DNA of 64,000 bases from Margaritifera margaritifera (GCA_029931535.1 JAQPZY010001695.1:3848501-3912500), one strand, 5' to 3'; positions 12,344 through 24,735 are shown, numbered from the stretch's first letter. Notes: generated by a model from the sequence alone, not told the origin. Made by a program: numbers and translations.

Positions 12344-12425
12344 TTTAGTGTGATACCAGTTCTTGTGGGTATCATGGTTGCTATAAACAACAAATTTAAG
12401 ACCCAACATAAATGCTACTTAAGTG

Positions 12426-12732
12426 ATAACAAATAGGACTGCTTCTCATATCCTCCAACTTAAGTACCAATGAAAATGATGCTTATGTGATAACAAATAG
12501 GACTGCTTCTCAGATCCACCAACTTAAGTACCAATACAATCTCTGCTTCTGTGATAATAAATAGGACTGCTTCTCATATCCTCCAACTTAAGTACCAATG
12601 AAAATGCTGCTTATGTGATAACAAATAGGACTGCTTCTCAGATCCACCAACTTAAGTACCAATAAAATCTCTACTTCTCTGATAATAAATAGGACTGCTT
12701 CTCATATCCTCCAACTTAAGTACCTATAAAAA
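12426..12732. repeat. ~62-bp minisatellite, 5 copies
   Basis: Units contain AAATAGGACTGCTTCTCATA and CCAACTTAAGTACCAAT. Two sub-variants (CAGATCCACC and CATATCCTCC) alternate. Confidence 0.9.
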
Positions 12733-13147
12733 TGGTACTTTTTGCAAACCCATCTTCACTAGCCACTGTTTCCGTGGAGCATACACAAAATCGGCACACA
12801 CACAGGAAACACATGCATGTATCGCCAACCAGTCAAAGTAGTTGTCTCATACCAGTCAAAATATTTGTTATATCCACTTCAAAAGTTTGATCTGTTTTCA
12901 CCATGGTGGTTCAGAACAATACAATATAACATAATATGGAAATGACTGGTTAGCTTAAAGCTATATCAAGTGATTTTATAACATCGTTACATACTCCATC
13001 ATAATAATATAGTAGCAAAGTCAAGTGACAATGCTTCTGTACAGGAATACGTTCTCTCTATGTCAGTTGTTCATATGGAGATGGAAAGCTTCATAAAACC
13101 ACAGAAATTTCACAAAATCAAGAAAATTAATACCACAAAAATATGTA

Positions 13148-13516
13148 AACTTACAGTAATTTCAATTTGTGTGTGTATATTACAGTAATTTCAATTTTTG
13201 TGTGTATATTACAGTAATTTCAATTTTTGTGTGTATATTACAGGGTAGACTTACAGTAATTTTTATTTGTGTGTGTATAATATAGTAATTTCAGTTTTGT
13301 GTGTATATTACAGTAATTTCAATTTGTGTGTGTAAATTACAGTAATTTCAATTTGTGTTTGTATATTACAGTAATTTCAATTTGTGTGTATATTACAGTA
13401 ATTTCAATTGTGTGTGTATATTTTACAGTAATTTAAATTTTTGTGTGTATATTACAGTAATTTCAATTGTGTGTGTATATTTTACAGTAATTTAAATTTT
13501 TGTGTGTATATTACAG
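13148..13516. repeat. ~31-bp minisatellite containing the 3' splice signal
   Basis: About 11 units containing TTACAGTAATTTCAATTTG and TGTGTGTATA. Each unit carries TTACAG, and the last one is the acceptor of the exon at 13517. An internal unit near 13240 also copies the first exon bases (TTACAGGGTAGA). The array thus multiplies a real 3' splice site. Confidence 0.9.
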
Positions 13517-13556
13517 GGTAGAGGCCACTGATCCCCCTCCAGCTTCAAAGAGATAA
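13517..13556 (+). CDS. terminal coding exon of unidentified plus-strand gene
   Basis: A 40-nt coding stretch after the acceptor TATATTACAG. One base completes a glutamate codon, then VEATDPPPASKR and TAA at 13554-13556. An AATAAA at 13695-13700, about 140 nt downstream, fits a polyadenylation signal and supports this as the gene end. The C-terminal tail is short and proline-rich. Confidence 0.5.
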
Positions 13557-13694
13557 CAGTATTTCAAAAGAGCATGATGTTGGAAATGGACAATTTGAAA
13601 GTTTGTCATAGTTGGAGTTTTTATCAGCTCAAAGCCTAAAAGGTTTAAATAGAGCTAGAGTGAGGAACAGCACGTGTTTGGAACAATTTATTAA

Positions 13695-13700
13695 AATAAA
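13695..13700 (+). terminator. probable polyadenylation signal AATAAA
   Basis: Canonical hexamer 139 nt past the stop codon of the plus-strand gene. Confidence 0.45.
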
Positions 13701-14295
13701 GCTACCATGGTATTCACGGTTGAAGTTATGTTCCATTTTTGAGTCGCAAGAGCTCTTGTGATAATAATGTCAGGGTGTTTTCATCACTTGAACAATGATG
13801 GCTGAGCCTTGTTTAGTTTTCATAAAACTCTAATGGATTTAAACATTACAGTAGTAAAATGTAAACTTGTGGACTTGAAGGTAGATCTGCTTGTGGGGTC
13901 TGTTCTTTCTACAGGCTAATCCAAGTTGTGTTAAGGAACGTTATCAGTGTCAGTTATTATGGTAAAATGATTTGTTTCACACATTGAGGATCATATTTTT
14001 TCTTGTCAAGCTTATAGTGTACATGACATCAAAGCCTTGTAGAGCCAATAATAACTACCTAAAATCTGTCTGTCTGTCTTTGTATGGATGGATGAAATGT
14101 GGACATCTGTTTACAAAACTAAATGTGTGTTTCACTCTGAATCAGCAGTAAGAACTAAGCTGAGAAGGTGCAAGAATATGTCAATGCCATCAGGTAAGAG
14201 TATGTCAATGCCATCAGGCAAAGATGTATTGCTACACCATATCGATCAAGTTCTTTCCCCTGATTTAGAACCAAACACCAGTGTAGTATTCATGT

Positions 14296-14640
14296 GTTAA
14301 ATAAAAGTTCAGTTCAATTCAGTTTAATGAATCAACGAATATTCACACATAGACATCACTGAAAACACGGAATTAGTTACAGTCAGGGAGTGCAGTAATG
14401 AATATGGATTGAATATCCACATTGATTGCCATATCAAAGATGTAATATTAAACAGGTAGGTAATAAATAAATAAATTGATGGATGGATGTATGGATGCAT
14501 ATTCATTCAGAAAGACTTGAGCATTAGAAGTTTAAGTTGTGAAAGTAAATAATGTTTTGCATGATGATTCAAGTGTTTTCCATTTCAAATGTTCTTTTTA
14601 TTGTCAGCATGAACTAATAAACATCATCATTAACATAAAT
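14296..14640. repeat. left end of segmental duplication, copy A
   Basis: Sequence such as GAATATCCACATTGA and AAAGTAAATAATGTTTTGCA matches 40050-40330 in the same order. Here the motif that became the 46-bp minisatellite in copy B (CATTTCAAATG near 14580) is single. No gene. Confidence 0.75.
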
Positions 14641-15650
14641 AAGATTTTATTCCTTTATGAACATTGGCATAGGAAAGTGTTTTTGCAAACTTAGCTGACC
14701 AAGTGACATTATGATCCAGTGATGAGCAGACATGTTAAATTTAAGAGAAAAAAATTAGTGAGGTTTGGCTTCTTGCAAACATCACATGGTCAGAGCAAAT
14801 TAGCTGTGTCTAGGCATGTGAAATTTTACAACATGTACATACTTGCTGTTTCTATGTTTAGTTTCTGACTAAGTACTTTTAATTTTTTTTTTTTTTAAAT
14901 TATTGTTTCTCATAATTATAACACAGATAAGAGAAAAAAGAATTTTGCAAACAAAATAAGTTTATTTGTCCAAGTTTTCACAATAATTTTCTCATTTACA
15001 AAAGACTTGGGCTGAACTATTAACATAGCTCCATGTAGCCTTCTCTGCAGCTTTTTAATGTTCAGATGTTAATGTCTGCTGAGTAGCACTGTCCATTCAG
15101 ATTGATTTTTGTTGGCAGAAGGGAACACAACTTCATCCTGTCTGCCATGGCTTATGCTGAAGTGCTTACTGCACAAATTGCTAAAGGCAAATGTAGGTCA
15201 ATGGTCACTTCTTTCCCAGTCACATTTCTTCTCCAAATCAGAATTACATCTTGCTTGATGCAGTGTGTTTCTATTCATTTTTGGTGGGATCAAACACATT
15301 TCATCCCCCATTCTCATCAACATCTTGAAACTGATGCTGTTCCATAATACTATTAGTCATTGTTGGCAACTAATTGTGCTTCTTTCTTGAATATAAGCAT
15401 CTGGCTAGTTGAGACCAATTACAGTTTTATACTAGTTCCCCAACCAATTATTTCTCAGAATTTGAAATTATCTGCCCAATCTGTTAAAGGCACAGACAAC
15501 CAGCAGTGTGCATTGCAAGAAATATGCCAGCGATTTTATTTGTGAATGCTAATATAAATTTTCATGATACTTCAATTTAAAATTATTAGTCATTACACAG
15601 GACCAATTTTCATGACTTTCACTTTTTTATGAACTTTAATGTATCTGGTC

Positions 15651-15745
15651 AAGCATGTATCATCCATCTGTCTTCCTTCTTCTGTCAACATATGCTACAA
15701 GCATGTATCATCCATCTGTCTTCCTTCATCTGTCAACATATACTA
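15651..15745. repeat. 43-bp direct duplication
   Basis: Two near-identical copies containing AAGCATGTATCATCCATCTG. Confidence 0.85.
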
Positions 15746-15789
15746 TTTTCAGCTTCTGCTCATTAGGCTAATTTCAAGTAAGTTTGGCA

Positions 15790-16280
15790 TTGAGTATTCT
15801 GCCATGAAGGCCTTTCAAGTTTATATAAAAGATGCTGATCCACCATCAAATATGGCTGCATTACTAAAAATAGCAAAGCCTTTAAATGACTATTCAAAAA
15901 CCACTCCTCAGAATTTGACTGTATTTTACAGAAAGCATTCTGGCATTACATCTTGACAGATTTTTACAAATGATGCCAATCTGCCATAAAATATGGCTGT
16001 CATTACTAAAAAATGGAAAAGCCATTAAAGACTTCATCTCAATAACTGTTCAACAGAATTTGATCATATTTTAGAAAGCATCGTGACATAAAGGTCTTCA
16101 AAAGTTTGCAAAATGATGCCAATTTAGAATTGAACATGGCCAACATTACTAAAATTACAAAAACCTTTAAAAAAAACCTTAGAAGAAACCCTTAACAGAA
16201 TATTATCAAATTAGACAGGCTGCATCCTTGTATAAAGCCCTTTAAAAATTTATACAAATGATGCAGATGTGTTATTTAAT
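15790..16280 (+). repeat. diffuse ~150-bp repeat family
   Basis: Three degenerate copies of a unit with AATATGGCTG, CATTACTAAAAAT, AAGCCTTTAAA, CAACAGAATTTGA and AAAGCATTCTGGCAT. A further copy lies at 17090-17275. It resembles a repeat I remember as common in molluscan introns. Not coding. Confidence 0.55.
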
Positions 16281-16573
16281 ATGACTTTTATTTCCCATTT
16301 AAGGGAGATGGAATTGGCCCCATTGAAGTCAGTGAGTTGTTCACTCATAACAATAGAGCTGCTCCAAGCGGTGCTGCAGCTGAGATGAAACTGTCTTTAT
16401 ACACTATTGTAAAGACAGTATGGTGGAGTAAAGACCGCACTTTTGTAAGTTTTATTATAAACCTGTATCTGATGGGTTAGACTTAAGCGTGTAGTGCTAG
16501 CAAGGTCCCAATGTTTAGAATTTCAGATGTATCAAATACATGTGTCATGCTGATGAATATTATCATCTGATAC

Positions 16574-16690
16574 ATACTAATATGGTAAAATCTGTCTTGA
16601 AAGACCACTGCTATGGTAGACCACCTGTCTTTAGAGACCATACTTTTTTGGCAGAAGGGATGGTATTTCAAGACAGGTTCTACTGTACAC
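16574..16690. mobile_element. short MITE, Tc1/mariner- or pogo-like ends
   Basis: Inverted ends: TGTCTTGAAAGACCA at the left and ATTTCAAGACAGGTTCTACT at the right, read as AGTAGAACCTGTCTTGAAAT on the other strand. About 115 bp, no coding sequence. Confidence 0.5.
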
Positions 16691-16777
16691 AGTTTACCTT
16701 TATTTCTTGTTGTGCTGTGTTTACTTGGATGCATCAACTCTTAAATCTCACGTGATCTTGAGGCACTTACAGGTGAA

Positions 16778-17062
16778 ATAAAATTTCACAATTTAACAAG
16801 ACATACCAAAACTGAAGTTTGATTGGGATTTTATGAACCTGTAAGTGCCTGAGTGATCACATGCCATCTATCTGCATACAAAACTAGCTTCATGCAATTC
16901 CCACCCTGCTGTGTTTCTTTGAAGCAACCAAGCTGATCATGCGCAAAAGACTGACTCATCAAATGGCCAATTCCATCTCATATGATCCTTCAGGCACTTA
17001 CAGGTTCATACAATCACAATCAAACTGCGACTTTGGTAAGTCTTGTTTAATTGTGACATTTT
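16778..17062. repeat. foldback element with ~72-bp inverted arms
   Basis: 16778-16852 and 16991-17062 are inverted copies of each other. Both contain AACCTGTAAGTGCCTG and AACAAGAC in mirrored positions, with about 15% mismatch. The ~140-bp spacer shows nothing recognisable. Confidence 0.75.
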
Positions 17063-17499
17063 ATTAATAAAAATAGAAATACCTTAAAATGATGACTTTG
17101 TATAAACTGCTCAACAGAGTTTGACCAAATTTTAACTGAAAGAACACTGGTTTGAATACCTTTATGTTTGAGAAATATGCTGATATACCAACAAGTATGA
17201 CTGAAGACAGTAAAATCAGAGAAACCTTCAAAACAACTTTTCTCATAACCATTCAACAGAATTTGAAGATTTTTAAAAATTAAATCATCTTACTGAGATT
17301 CCTTTGCCAACTGCTCTTTAATTTTACTTTTAGAAAATGACAGCCAGTTGAGTAATCTGAGGACCAATTGGGTCTCTTGTGTAACTTTGAGGCCACTGCA
17401 GGCAACTGTTAATAAACAAAAGTGGTAAAAATTAAACCTCATTTTAATTTTCCCAAGCAATATAGATAGATCGGTATACATAGTAAACATTGAATTAAA

Positions 17500-19196
17500 A
17501 ATTAAGATTTACATAAGCTATCATTATGGATCTATTAAATAAATAAATAAAATAATGTCTTTTTTAAATTATTTTTTTTAACAAAAGTTTTGTCATTGAA
17601 ATATGTAAAGAAAATCTTTATGGAAATAATGATATTTTATGATATTAGTTTATGTAGTTTATGAAGATAACAACTCCAAAACATTTAATAGAGTACAATT
17701 TTGGTCTCTATTTGATTTTACACAGATCATCATGTACCAAAAGCTCAGGTGAAAAGATCATAATGGAGGAACTTTAACGGTTACTTCATGCTTATTCTTA
17801 GTCATGACTCTAGTCTTGGCTCCTACAGGTAGCTGACAGTTATTCTTGTTACTGGACAATATCGTTTGCTGTGAGCGTATCTTTTACTCTGACAGTTTTT
17901 TTTCATTTTAATCTTACACTTTTATGAGAATGGTTTTAGCTGAATCAGCGAGATTTTACTGTAAAATAAGTAGTCCCTGATCTCTTCTTCTCCTGCTTCA
18001 CTGATGTAACCAATGAAACAGTGCCAAATTTTGGACAATAAATGTATACATTCAAATGTGTAGAAAATTATCCATAGTTAAAGCAAAGCATTTAGAGATC
18101 ACCCGCAAACAAAACGCACAATTGAGCACAGAGGTCGAATAACTGGTTCTTTATTGTTTACCACAGAAAATTCATCCCTCCCTTCATCCACCCCAGTACA
18201 GTGTAGGTAGGGAATGGACATACAACAAAATCTTTGGCAGCAATGGCACTGTTATATGTAGAATATTCTGATGTCAACTGTACTGAAACATCAGTATCGC
18301 ATGCTGTTAACAAGTACAGGTTTTACTGTTTTTTAAAACGTTTTTGTGGAAATTAATAAATAATTCATTAATTTTTGTAAATAATTAAGTAAGACTAATG
18401 GTCATACATGGTTTGCTGTGTGAAAATGTTTGACAGAACCCTCAGGATAGGTTTTGAACCATTGAGCTCAAACTCTTCCTTCAGTTCTTTTATATTTTTG
18501 TTGCAAAACCAAGTGCATATATGTGTGTAGAAAACCAAAGACATGAAATTTGCTCTTCTACTGATTTTTCTCTTCCTACTTAAATATTTGATGCAACTTT
18601 TTATCATTTCACCTTGTTCTGATTTTTTCTTTCCCTTTTGCTATCTTTCCTTTTTTTTGTCAGCCAATTAATGTATCATGTTGTTCAACAAGCATAAATA
18701 TTGAAACTTCACAAACAGTTGTAACATGATAAATTTCTTTACCAATAAAACACTGCATCAGGGTTCAAACAAGGGTCAGAAAAAGAGGAGAAGCGACTTC
18801 TACCTACAGATACAAAATGGAGAAATGAGAAAGAAGTGAATTGTAAATAAAATTTGTACTCACAAATGTATATTTATTGATGGAAAATATCAATATAGTC
18901 ATTACTATGGTCAGAATAAATATTTTTGCATGATTTAGAGCAGAATGTTTTACCCATGTTATGAAAGGAAAGATTAAAGTGCTGCACGTTTAGGTGCTTC
19001 AGGAATCTGGGATCGTGGACTAACAAGAAACTTATAGAGAGTAAATGGGGTACAGCTCCAAGCTGTGTTTTACTGGGGGTTATCTCCAAATCAGTGGGCA
19101 GTGTGAAAATCACTCGGATGCATTAAAAAGGCAACTTCAAAAGCCAAGGAAGTGATTCTAGTCATTTCAAATAGAACAAAATAACATGTACACTTA
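17500..19196. repeat. segmental duplication block, copy A downstream flank
   Basis: Collinear with about 42050-44660. Shared landmarks include GGTTACTTCATG, AAATGTATATTTATTGATGG and AAATTTGCTCTTCTACTGAT. It lies downstream of the KLHL10-like gene A. No gene seen in it. Confidence 0.75.
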
Positions 19197-19197
19197 C

Positions 19198-20452
19198 ATA
19201 CCTGTCAACTTGTATGGGAATCCCGTAATTTGTACGGTTTTTATGGGGATTTTGCAGTGTACGGCCGTACAGGCATTTTGTACGGTTTTTTAATAGTTTT
19301 TTTAAAAAAAATTTAAAAATGTCAGCGATTTTTGCCAAGATCGGGATGTATTTGGAACATCAGAAAACGCAGCCAAACATGTATTAGAGCCACGATCGTA
19401 TGTGTATTTTCCAAAAGAACCGCAATATTAGTAATCTTTCAATCCATGGTTTAACCCTCTGCTAATCAGTTATCACTAAAATCTACCCTACAAACGCACG
19501 CAAGCTTTATTTCAGTGTAATTAAGATATGAATACAAACCAAATAAAAAGATTTTGGAATTATGATTCTGAAGATATTTATAAGAGAAACATTTTAGTAT
19601 CGAGAGTAGAAATACATGTATGATGGCTAGTCTTAAAGCAACAAGAATGAGAGGCTCCATATGGGGGTTTGTGTTGTTCGCAAGCCTAGGAAGGATAAAA
19701 ATAACAAGCAAGTTGCAATATACAAGTCAGCGTGATTAATATGTTGATATTTTTTAAATAAAGGTGATCTATATGTTGTGGTTCTCTTCTGTTTTCTTTT
19801 TGTTTTTTTTCCCCACCTAGCCGAGGGTAACTTCAAAGTAAGCAGAGCTTGTCGACTCGAAACAATCGACTGCTGAAAGATTGTTTTGATGCAAGTCGGC
19901 GATTTCAAATTGTCTAGGTGATAATTGTTAATAACATAACTTGTGGGATTTCTTTCACAGGTGTGTTTGGGAATAAAAGGCAGCCATCTGGATTTCGTTA
20001 AAAGAGCATTCGATGTACCGAACATATAGCACCCACAATCAATATTTATCATCTACAAAGAGGTTTATTACCTGAAAAACAATAACTATGTTTAACCCGT
20101 GGTACATAATGCCTCAGGGATAATGGGTTTGTTTTGTTGCACAATGCCAATAAATTTACTAATCCATACCGACTCTCTGATGTATTGCTTAATGAGATAA
20201 AGCAGGGGTCATGGTTTCTAATCAAAGCCATAACTATCACACCTGCTTGAAGTGGTTTCGCGTGTAACGATGTCTACACTGACAACCAATCATATTTTTG
20301 TTAGCCGAATCAAGCTAGTAAAAAAAGTAACAATGATAAGTAATTTTCCAATACATTTTCATACCTGTCAACTTGTACGGGAATCACGTAATTTGTACGG
20401 GTTTTTTTTGTCTGGTGTACAGGTTTTTGTCTCAGGAGGTTGACAGGTATGC
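19198..20452. mobile_element. TIR DNA element with 6-bp target duplication
   Basis: The left end CATACCTGTCAAC and right end GTTGACAGGTATG are perfect 13-bp inverted repeats. CACTTA directly precedes and follows the element. Copy B of the duplication lacks it, which confirms an insertion. A second left end occurs inside at 20360, so 20360-20452 alone looks like a 93-bp miniature version fused to a longer left part. Contains CGTAATTTGTACGG blocks shared with 8264. No intact ORF. Confidence 0.65.
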
Positions 20453-20536
20453 ACTTATACAAATTTTGTTTAGTATATGAAATATTCAGTTAATTCCCTT
20501 AGTTAGTTGATGGTGGTTGTATTGTGATCATTCACA

Positions 20537-20754
20537 TCACATGACATGTTGCTGAAGCCTTGACCCCATAATCATCTGATTTGTGACAATTGATCTTGAC
20601 CTGCAGTTGCCATGGAAACTAAAATGTCTTGCATTTGGAATGTATTTGATAGAGCAAGCACTGACTGCACTCCGACCTATATGCAGATTTTTTTTGTAGA
20701 TCCATGTTTTTGTCTCTGGATTGTAGCATTCTGCCACATCAGATGTTTTATCAC
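20537..20754 (-). CDS. KLHL10: KLHL10-like gene A, exon 4 (terminal)
   Basis: Begins after acceptor TTTTTTCCAG with two bases completing a glycine codon and encodes the second half of Kelch repeat 6 (DVAECYNPETKTWIYKKN ... IGRSAVSACS) plus a short tail. It ends HVM and TGA at 20537. Compared with gene B, a small insertion shifts the frame after HVM, so the last 11 residues present in B are lost here. With exons 1-3 the reading is 608 residues, close to the vertebrate KLHL10 length as I remember it. The exon and about 190 bp of adjoining intron are some 96% identical to copy B. Confidence 0.85.
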
Positions 20755-21821
20755 CTGGAAAAAAAAGAATTATACATATAAAGTTTTACATTAGTATTTG
20801 TAAGATGTGAATTTCATAAAATAAGTTGAATAATAATTATTTGCTACAAGCAACTCACAGAGAGTGGCATATTGTATATTGTCATCTCACTAATTTCATT
20901 TTTTTCCACATTACAGATGTGTAATATCTAAGGCATACAAATGTACTTGAAGTTCATTCACTTGTTTTTGGTATATTGAATCAAATTGGGATCTTTTTGT
21001 CGTGATAAATAGAATATTGGGCTATTTATAGAGCAAAAATTTTATCTATGAACACTGAGGTAGTCAGTTGTGAACTGGCTGAATTAAACTGGAATAATTA
21101 GTTTTACAACCTCTTCAATATCTATGTTTGATGCTGGACCAATCATCAGCTTCAATAGCTTTTCCAAAAGCTTCAAATAGGCAACCTTAACAGCAGAGCT
21201 TAATGTTTAATGGTAAAAAGTGTTGATAATGTTTTTGGTTTCAGTCAACATCTGTCTGTAGCTAAAAGTAATGTTATTTATTAACCCAAAAAGTTCAATC
21301 ATTTTAGCAATGTAAGTTTGATTTTACCTTTGCCTGTACAGTGTGAACAATTTTACATGGTAAAAATTCATGTGCTACCAGCTTGTCAATTGTGAACTCA
21401 GTAAAACTAGAATAGTTGGTTTTGCAATTTCTCAAGTTTCCTTGTTTGATGGTGGACCTATTGACACACTGAACAATTTCTTCAGAAGCATGCTTTAGGC
21501 AACTATGATGCTGTATCTAATAAATAGTATTATTTTTACCAGCTGACAAACCTATACAAAGTCTAATGTTATTTTTTGTTTCACTCTGTGTTTGTCTATA
21601 GGTAAAAGCTATAATATTATTAATTGAAAAGTTAAAATATTTTGTGGATTGGGTTTGGCAAAGTCAGAGTATTACTATTGTACTTTGTACAGGCTTTTCT
21701 ATTTTTCTTCACTTGTGTTGATTTTGTCATCTTACATTATGTCTTTTTATATATGTTTTGTCATTTTATGAGCTTTAAAGGCATGAAAAACTGTTTGCGT
21801 TTTGACCATATGATCAAGATA

Positions 21822-22930
21822 CAGTGAAACCCCGCTATAACGCGATATTTGGGGTCCATAAAATTCTATTGCGGAAAAAGCGGGGTCGCATTATTGCGGG
21901 GTTTTACTATATTTTACTTTATTCAGAGAACAACGTATACACGTCTAATTTTAAGCATGAATAGGGTATGAACACCGTTTACTATCTGATATCGATCTGT
22001 CTTTGTTTTCCCACATGACAACCCTTTGATTGAGCCACGAGTTTGATACAGCTGTACTTGTTCAGTGCCAAGAACAGAGAGTGGTTATTTGAACTCCCTG
22101 TGATCTTGCCGCTCAAGCTCAGTCTCTACATAAGCACCCACATATGACAATCTTTGATCTTGCCGCCCAAACTCAGTCTCTACATAAGCACCCACATATG
22201 ACAATCTTTGATCGACCACCACATTTTCTGGTGCTTGGTTGTGTATGCAGTTAAAGAAGAAACGTAAGTCGGCTATTGTTTGCGCAATGATTGTATACAG
22301 GATGAATTGAAGTCCAGCGCACGTATTGGTGGCTTACGTTTTTTGATGTTTATTAAATCATGAGAATCTTTTATCAACCACCACATTGTCTGATGCTCGG
22401 TTGTGTATGCAGTTAAAGAAGAAAAACATATCGGCTATTGTTTGAGCAATGATTGTATACAGAATGAATTGAAGACAAACACAAAGAAGACTTACTGGCT
22501 TTACTCATGGATCAATAATAAGTAACATTTCCGATAATGTTTATTTTGGCATAATACTTCAAGAAATTGGTGAAATTGTTAAATTTAAGAAGCCAAGCAA
22601 CGATTGAATTCATAAGTGATATCTTCCCCAAAATGATAATAAACTTTTTGTACACTATTTCTCGTACATAAAAAAAATTTTTTTTTCCGTGTATGAGAAA
22701 AATACATGAACATGTATATAAAATTTCAGGAACCACGCCACAAACGTATTATACTCGAATTCATACACGATCTCTTCCCCAAAATGATACTGTAATATAC
22801 ATATTTTATACACTATTTCTCGTACTTCGCAAAAAAAAATAATGTTCATGTGCGAATGAATATATGATATTTTGGGAGCCATGCCATGATTATGTTATAT
22901 CCGAATTCGCGTTATAGCAGGGTTTCACTG
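21822..22930. mobile_element. pogo/Tigger-like DNA transposon, non-autonomous
   Basis: TIRs begin CAGTGAAACCCCGCTATAAC at the left and, read from the right, CAGTGAAACCCTGCTATAAC; both continue with GCG. The element is flanked by TA on both sides (21820-21821, 22931-22932), the Tc1/mariner target duplication. 1109 bp without a transposase ORF. The left ~90 bp is itself nearly palindromic (GCGGGGTTTTACTATA at 21897). A direct duplication of ~55 bp lies at 22100-22212. It sits in intron 3 of gene A and is absent from gene B. Confidence 0.8.
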
Positions 22931-23933
22931 TACCTAAAACAGCTACACCACCTATCAAATAATGTTTTGTGTGAATGTCAGAGACTGGATGAAATCCAGC
23001 TTCATGAACTTGTACATTTCTTTCACATAGTGTTCTTGAAGCTTTTTATAATGTTTTAGACTGTTTTTTTTATATTTTTTAATCTTTCATATTTGTCTTT
23101 TTTGAATTATGAGTGTTTTCCTTGTTTTCTGCCAAATTCAGCTCAATGTGGATCTTAAACCATTTCAGGTTCTTTGCTAACCTTGTTTTCATTTTTATTT
23201 TTACCTTAGATAGACAAGTATTTGTAATGAAATTTGGAAGCTTATCCCAACACAATTTCAAGATGTTAGAAAGGGTTAGCTATAAGTCATATCATGCCAA
23301 GGCAATGTGTACCAAAGGCACACTCATTCAGTGTTACCTCGAGTATTTAAAAATGATAAAAAATTTAACTGGGTAAATAAAATGATGGATTTCAGGATAT
23401 GACCTATGTGTGGAGAAGTTAAAGACAAATTATCAGAATTTTACAGAACAAGTGGCAGTTGTAATCCTTGTCAAAAAGTATATCACAAGAAAAACATATA
23501 TGAAGATATCAAAAAGTACAAGATAGAGGGCTGGAAAAGATTGCAAAATGACAACAGAGAGTAATACAACCAATACCATAGACAAAGATATCACAACTAG
23601 ATATCACACTTAGTAAGAAACAGAATTTTACAAGCACTAAAAGAAAAAGTCTTTACATTTTATGCAATTTTTATGTGGAACAAATAATGCATGTGGTGAG
23701 CAAAAATATGAATTTTCACTGCATGTATGGACAGGATCGGTACTTACTACAGTCCTATAGTCCCTCACCATTTGGATGGTGACTTTATGGTGGAACATCC
23801 TCAAGCAAACCCTCTCCTACCTTAAGTGACCTATCCAGATTCAAGTGTACTCAGAGGTATGTAAATCAAGTGTGCACTCCATTGTCATTGATATAGTGAA
23901 TCTCAACCAAGTGTTCAGTTGATATGAAACGAG

Positions 23934-24374
23934 TTGAATATTACATGCCACGATAGGTGGTCTTTGGTGTTTGATGGTATAGCAATACAAGCACGTTATT
24001 TAGTGCTGAGGCAATCTGAGTTGAATATTACATGCCACGATAGGTGGTCTTTGGTGTTTGATGGTATAGCAATACAAGCACGTTATTTAGTGCTGAGGCA
24101 ATCTGAGTTGAATATTACATGCCACGATAGGTGGTCTTTGGTGTTTGATGGTACAGCAATACAAGCACGTTATTTAGTGCTGAGGCAATCTGAGTTGAAT
24201 ATTACATGCCATGATAGGTGGTCTTTGGTGTTTGATGGTACAGCAATACAAGCACGTTATTTAGTGCTGAGGCAATCTGAGTTGAATATTACATGCCACG
24301 ATAGGTGGTCTTTGGTATTTGATGGTACAGCAATACAAGCACGTTATTTAGTGCTGAGGCAATCTGAGTTGAAT
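23934..24374. repeat. 87-bp minisatellite, 5 copies, derived from a SINE tail
   Basis: Five nearly identical units containing GGTGGTCTTTGGTGTTTGAT, GGTACAGCAATACAAGCACG and TTATTTAGTGCTGAGGCAAT. The unit is 29 codons with no indels, so one frame stays open for 152 residues. The single-copy relative at 46603-46670 in gene B is the 3' part of a tRNA-derived SINE. Lies in intron 3 of gene A. Confidence 0.9.
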
Positions 24375-24735
24375 AGAGAGAGAGATACATGATCAAGTGA
24401 AAATTATGAAACAAGTTGAATATTTTGTATCTTTTGTGAACCTTCGTTAGCTAAATATTGAAATTATTCGACGAGTTTCCTAAATTTCATTTTTTATTGA
24501 GCACAAAACATAAGATTATTTTTATCCCAGGAGGAAATTTCTGAATTTATTTGACGAAACCTCAGAATAGTGAAATGACTTTGAAATATACTCAGATAGC
24601 TCAGCCAGTACACCTGATGTCATGGGGTGTTATTATACATGTTACATATAGGAAACAAAATGTAATATTGGTATTATAACCTAAATAATAAAACAGTCAT
24701 GTGATAAAGGGTGGGAGGGGCAAGAGATGGCTCAC

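Noticed and set aside
15102..15545. Plus-strand ORFs near 15.1-15.5 kb
   Set aside because: Open for 60-80 residues but without family signal or consistent splice borders.
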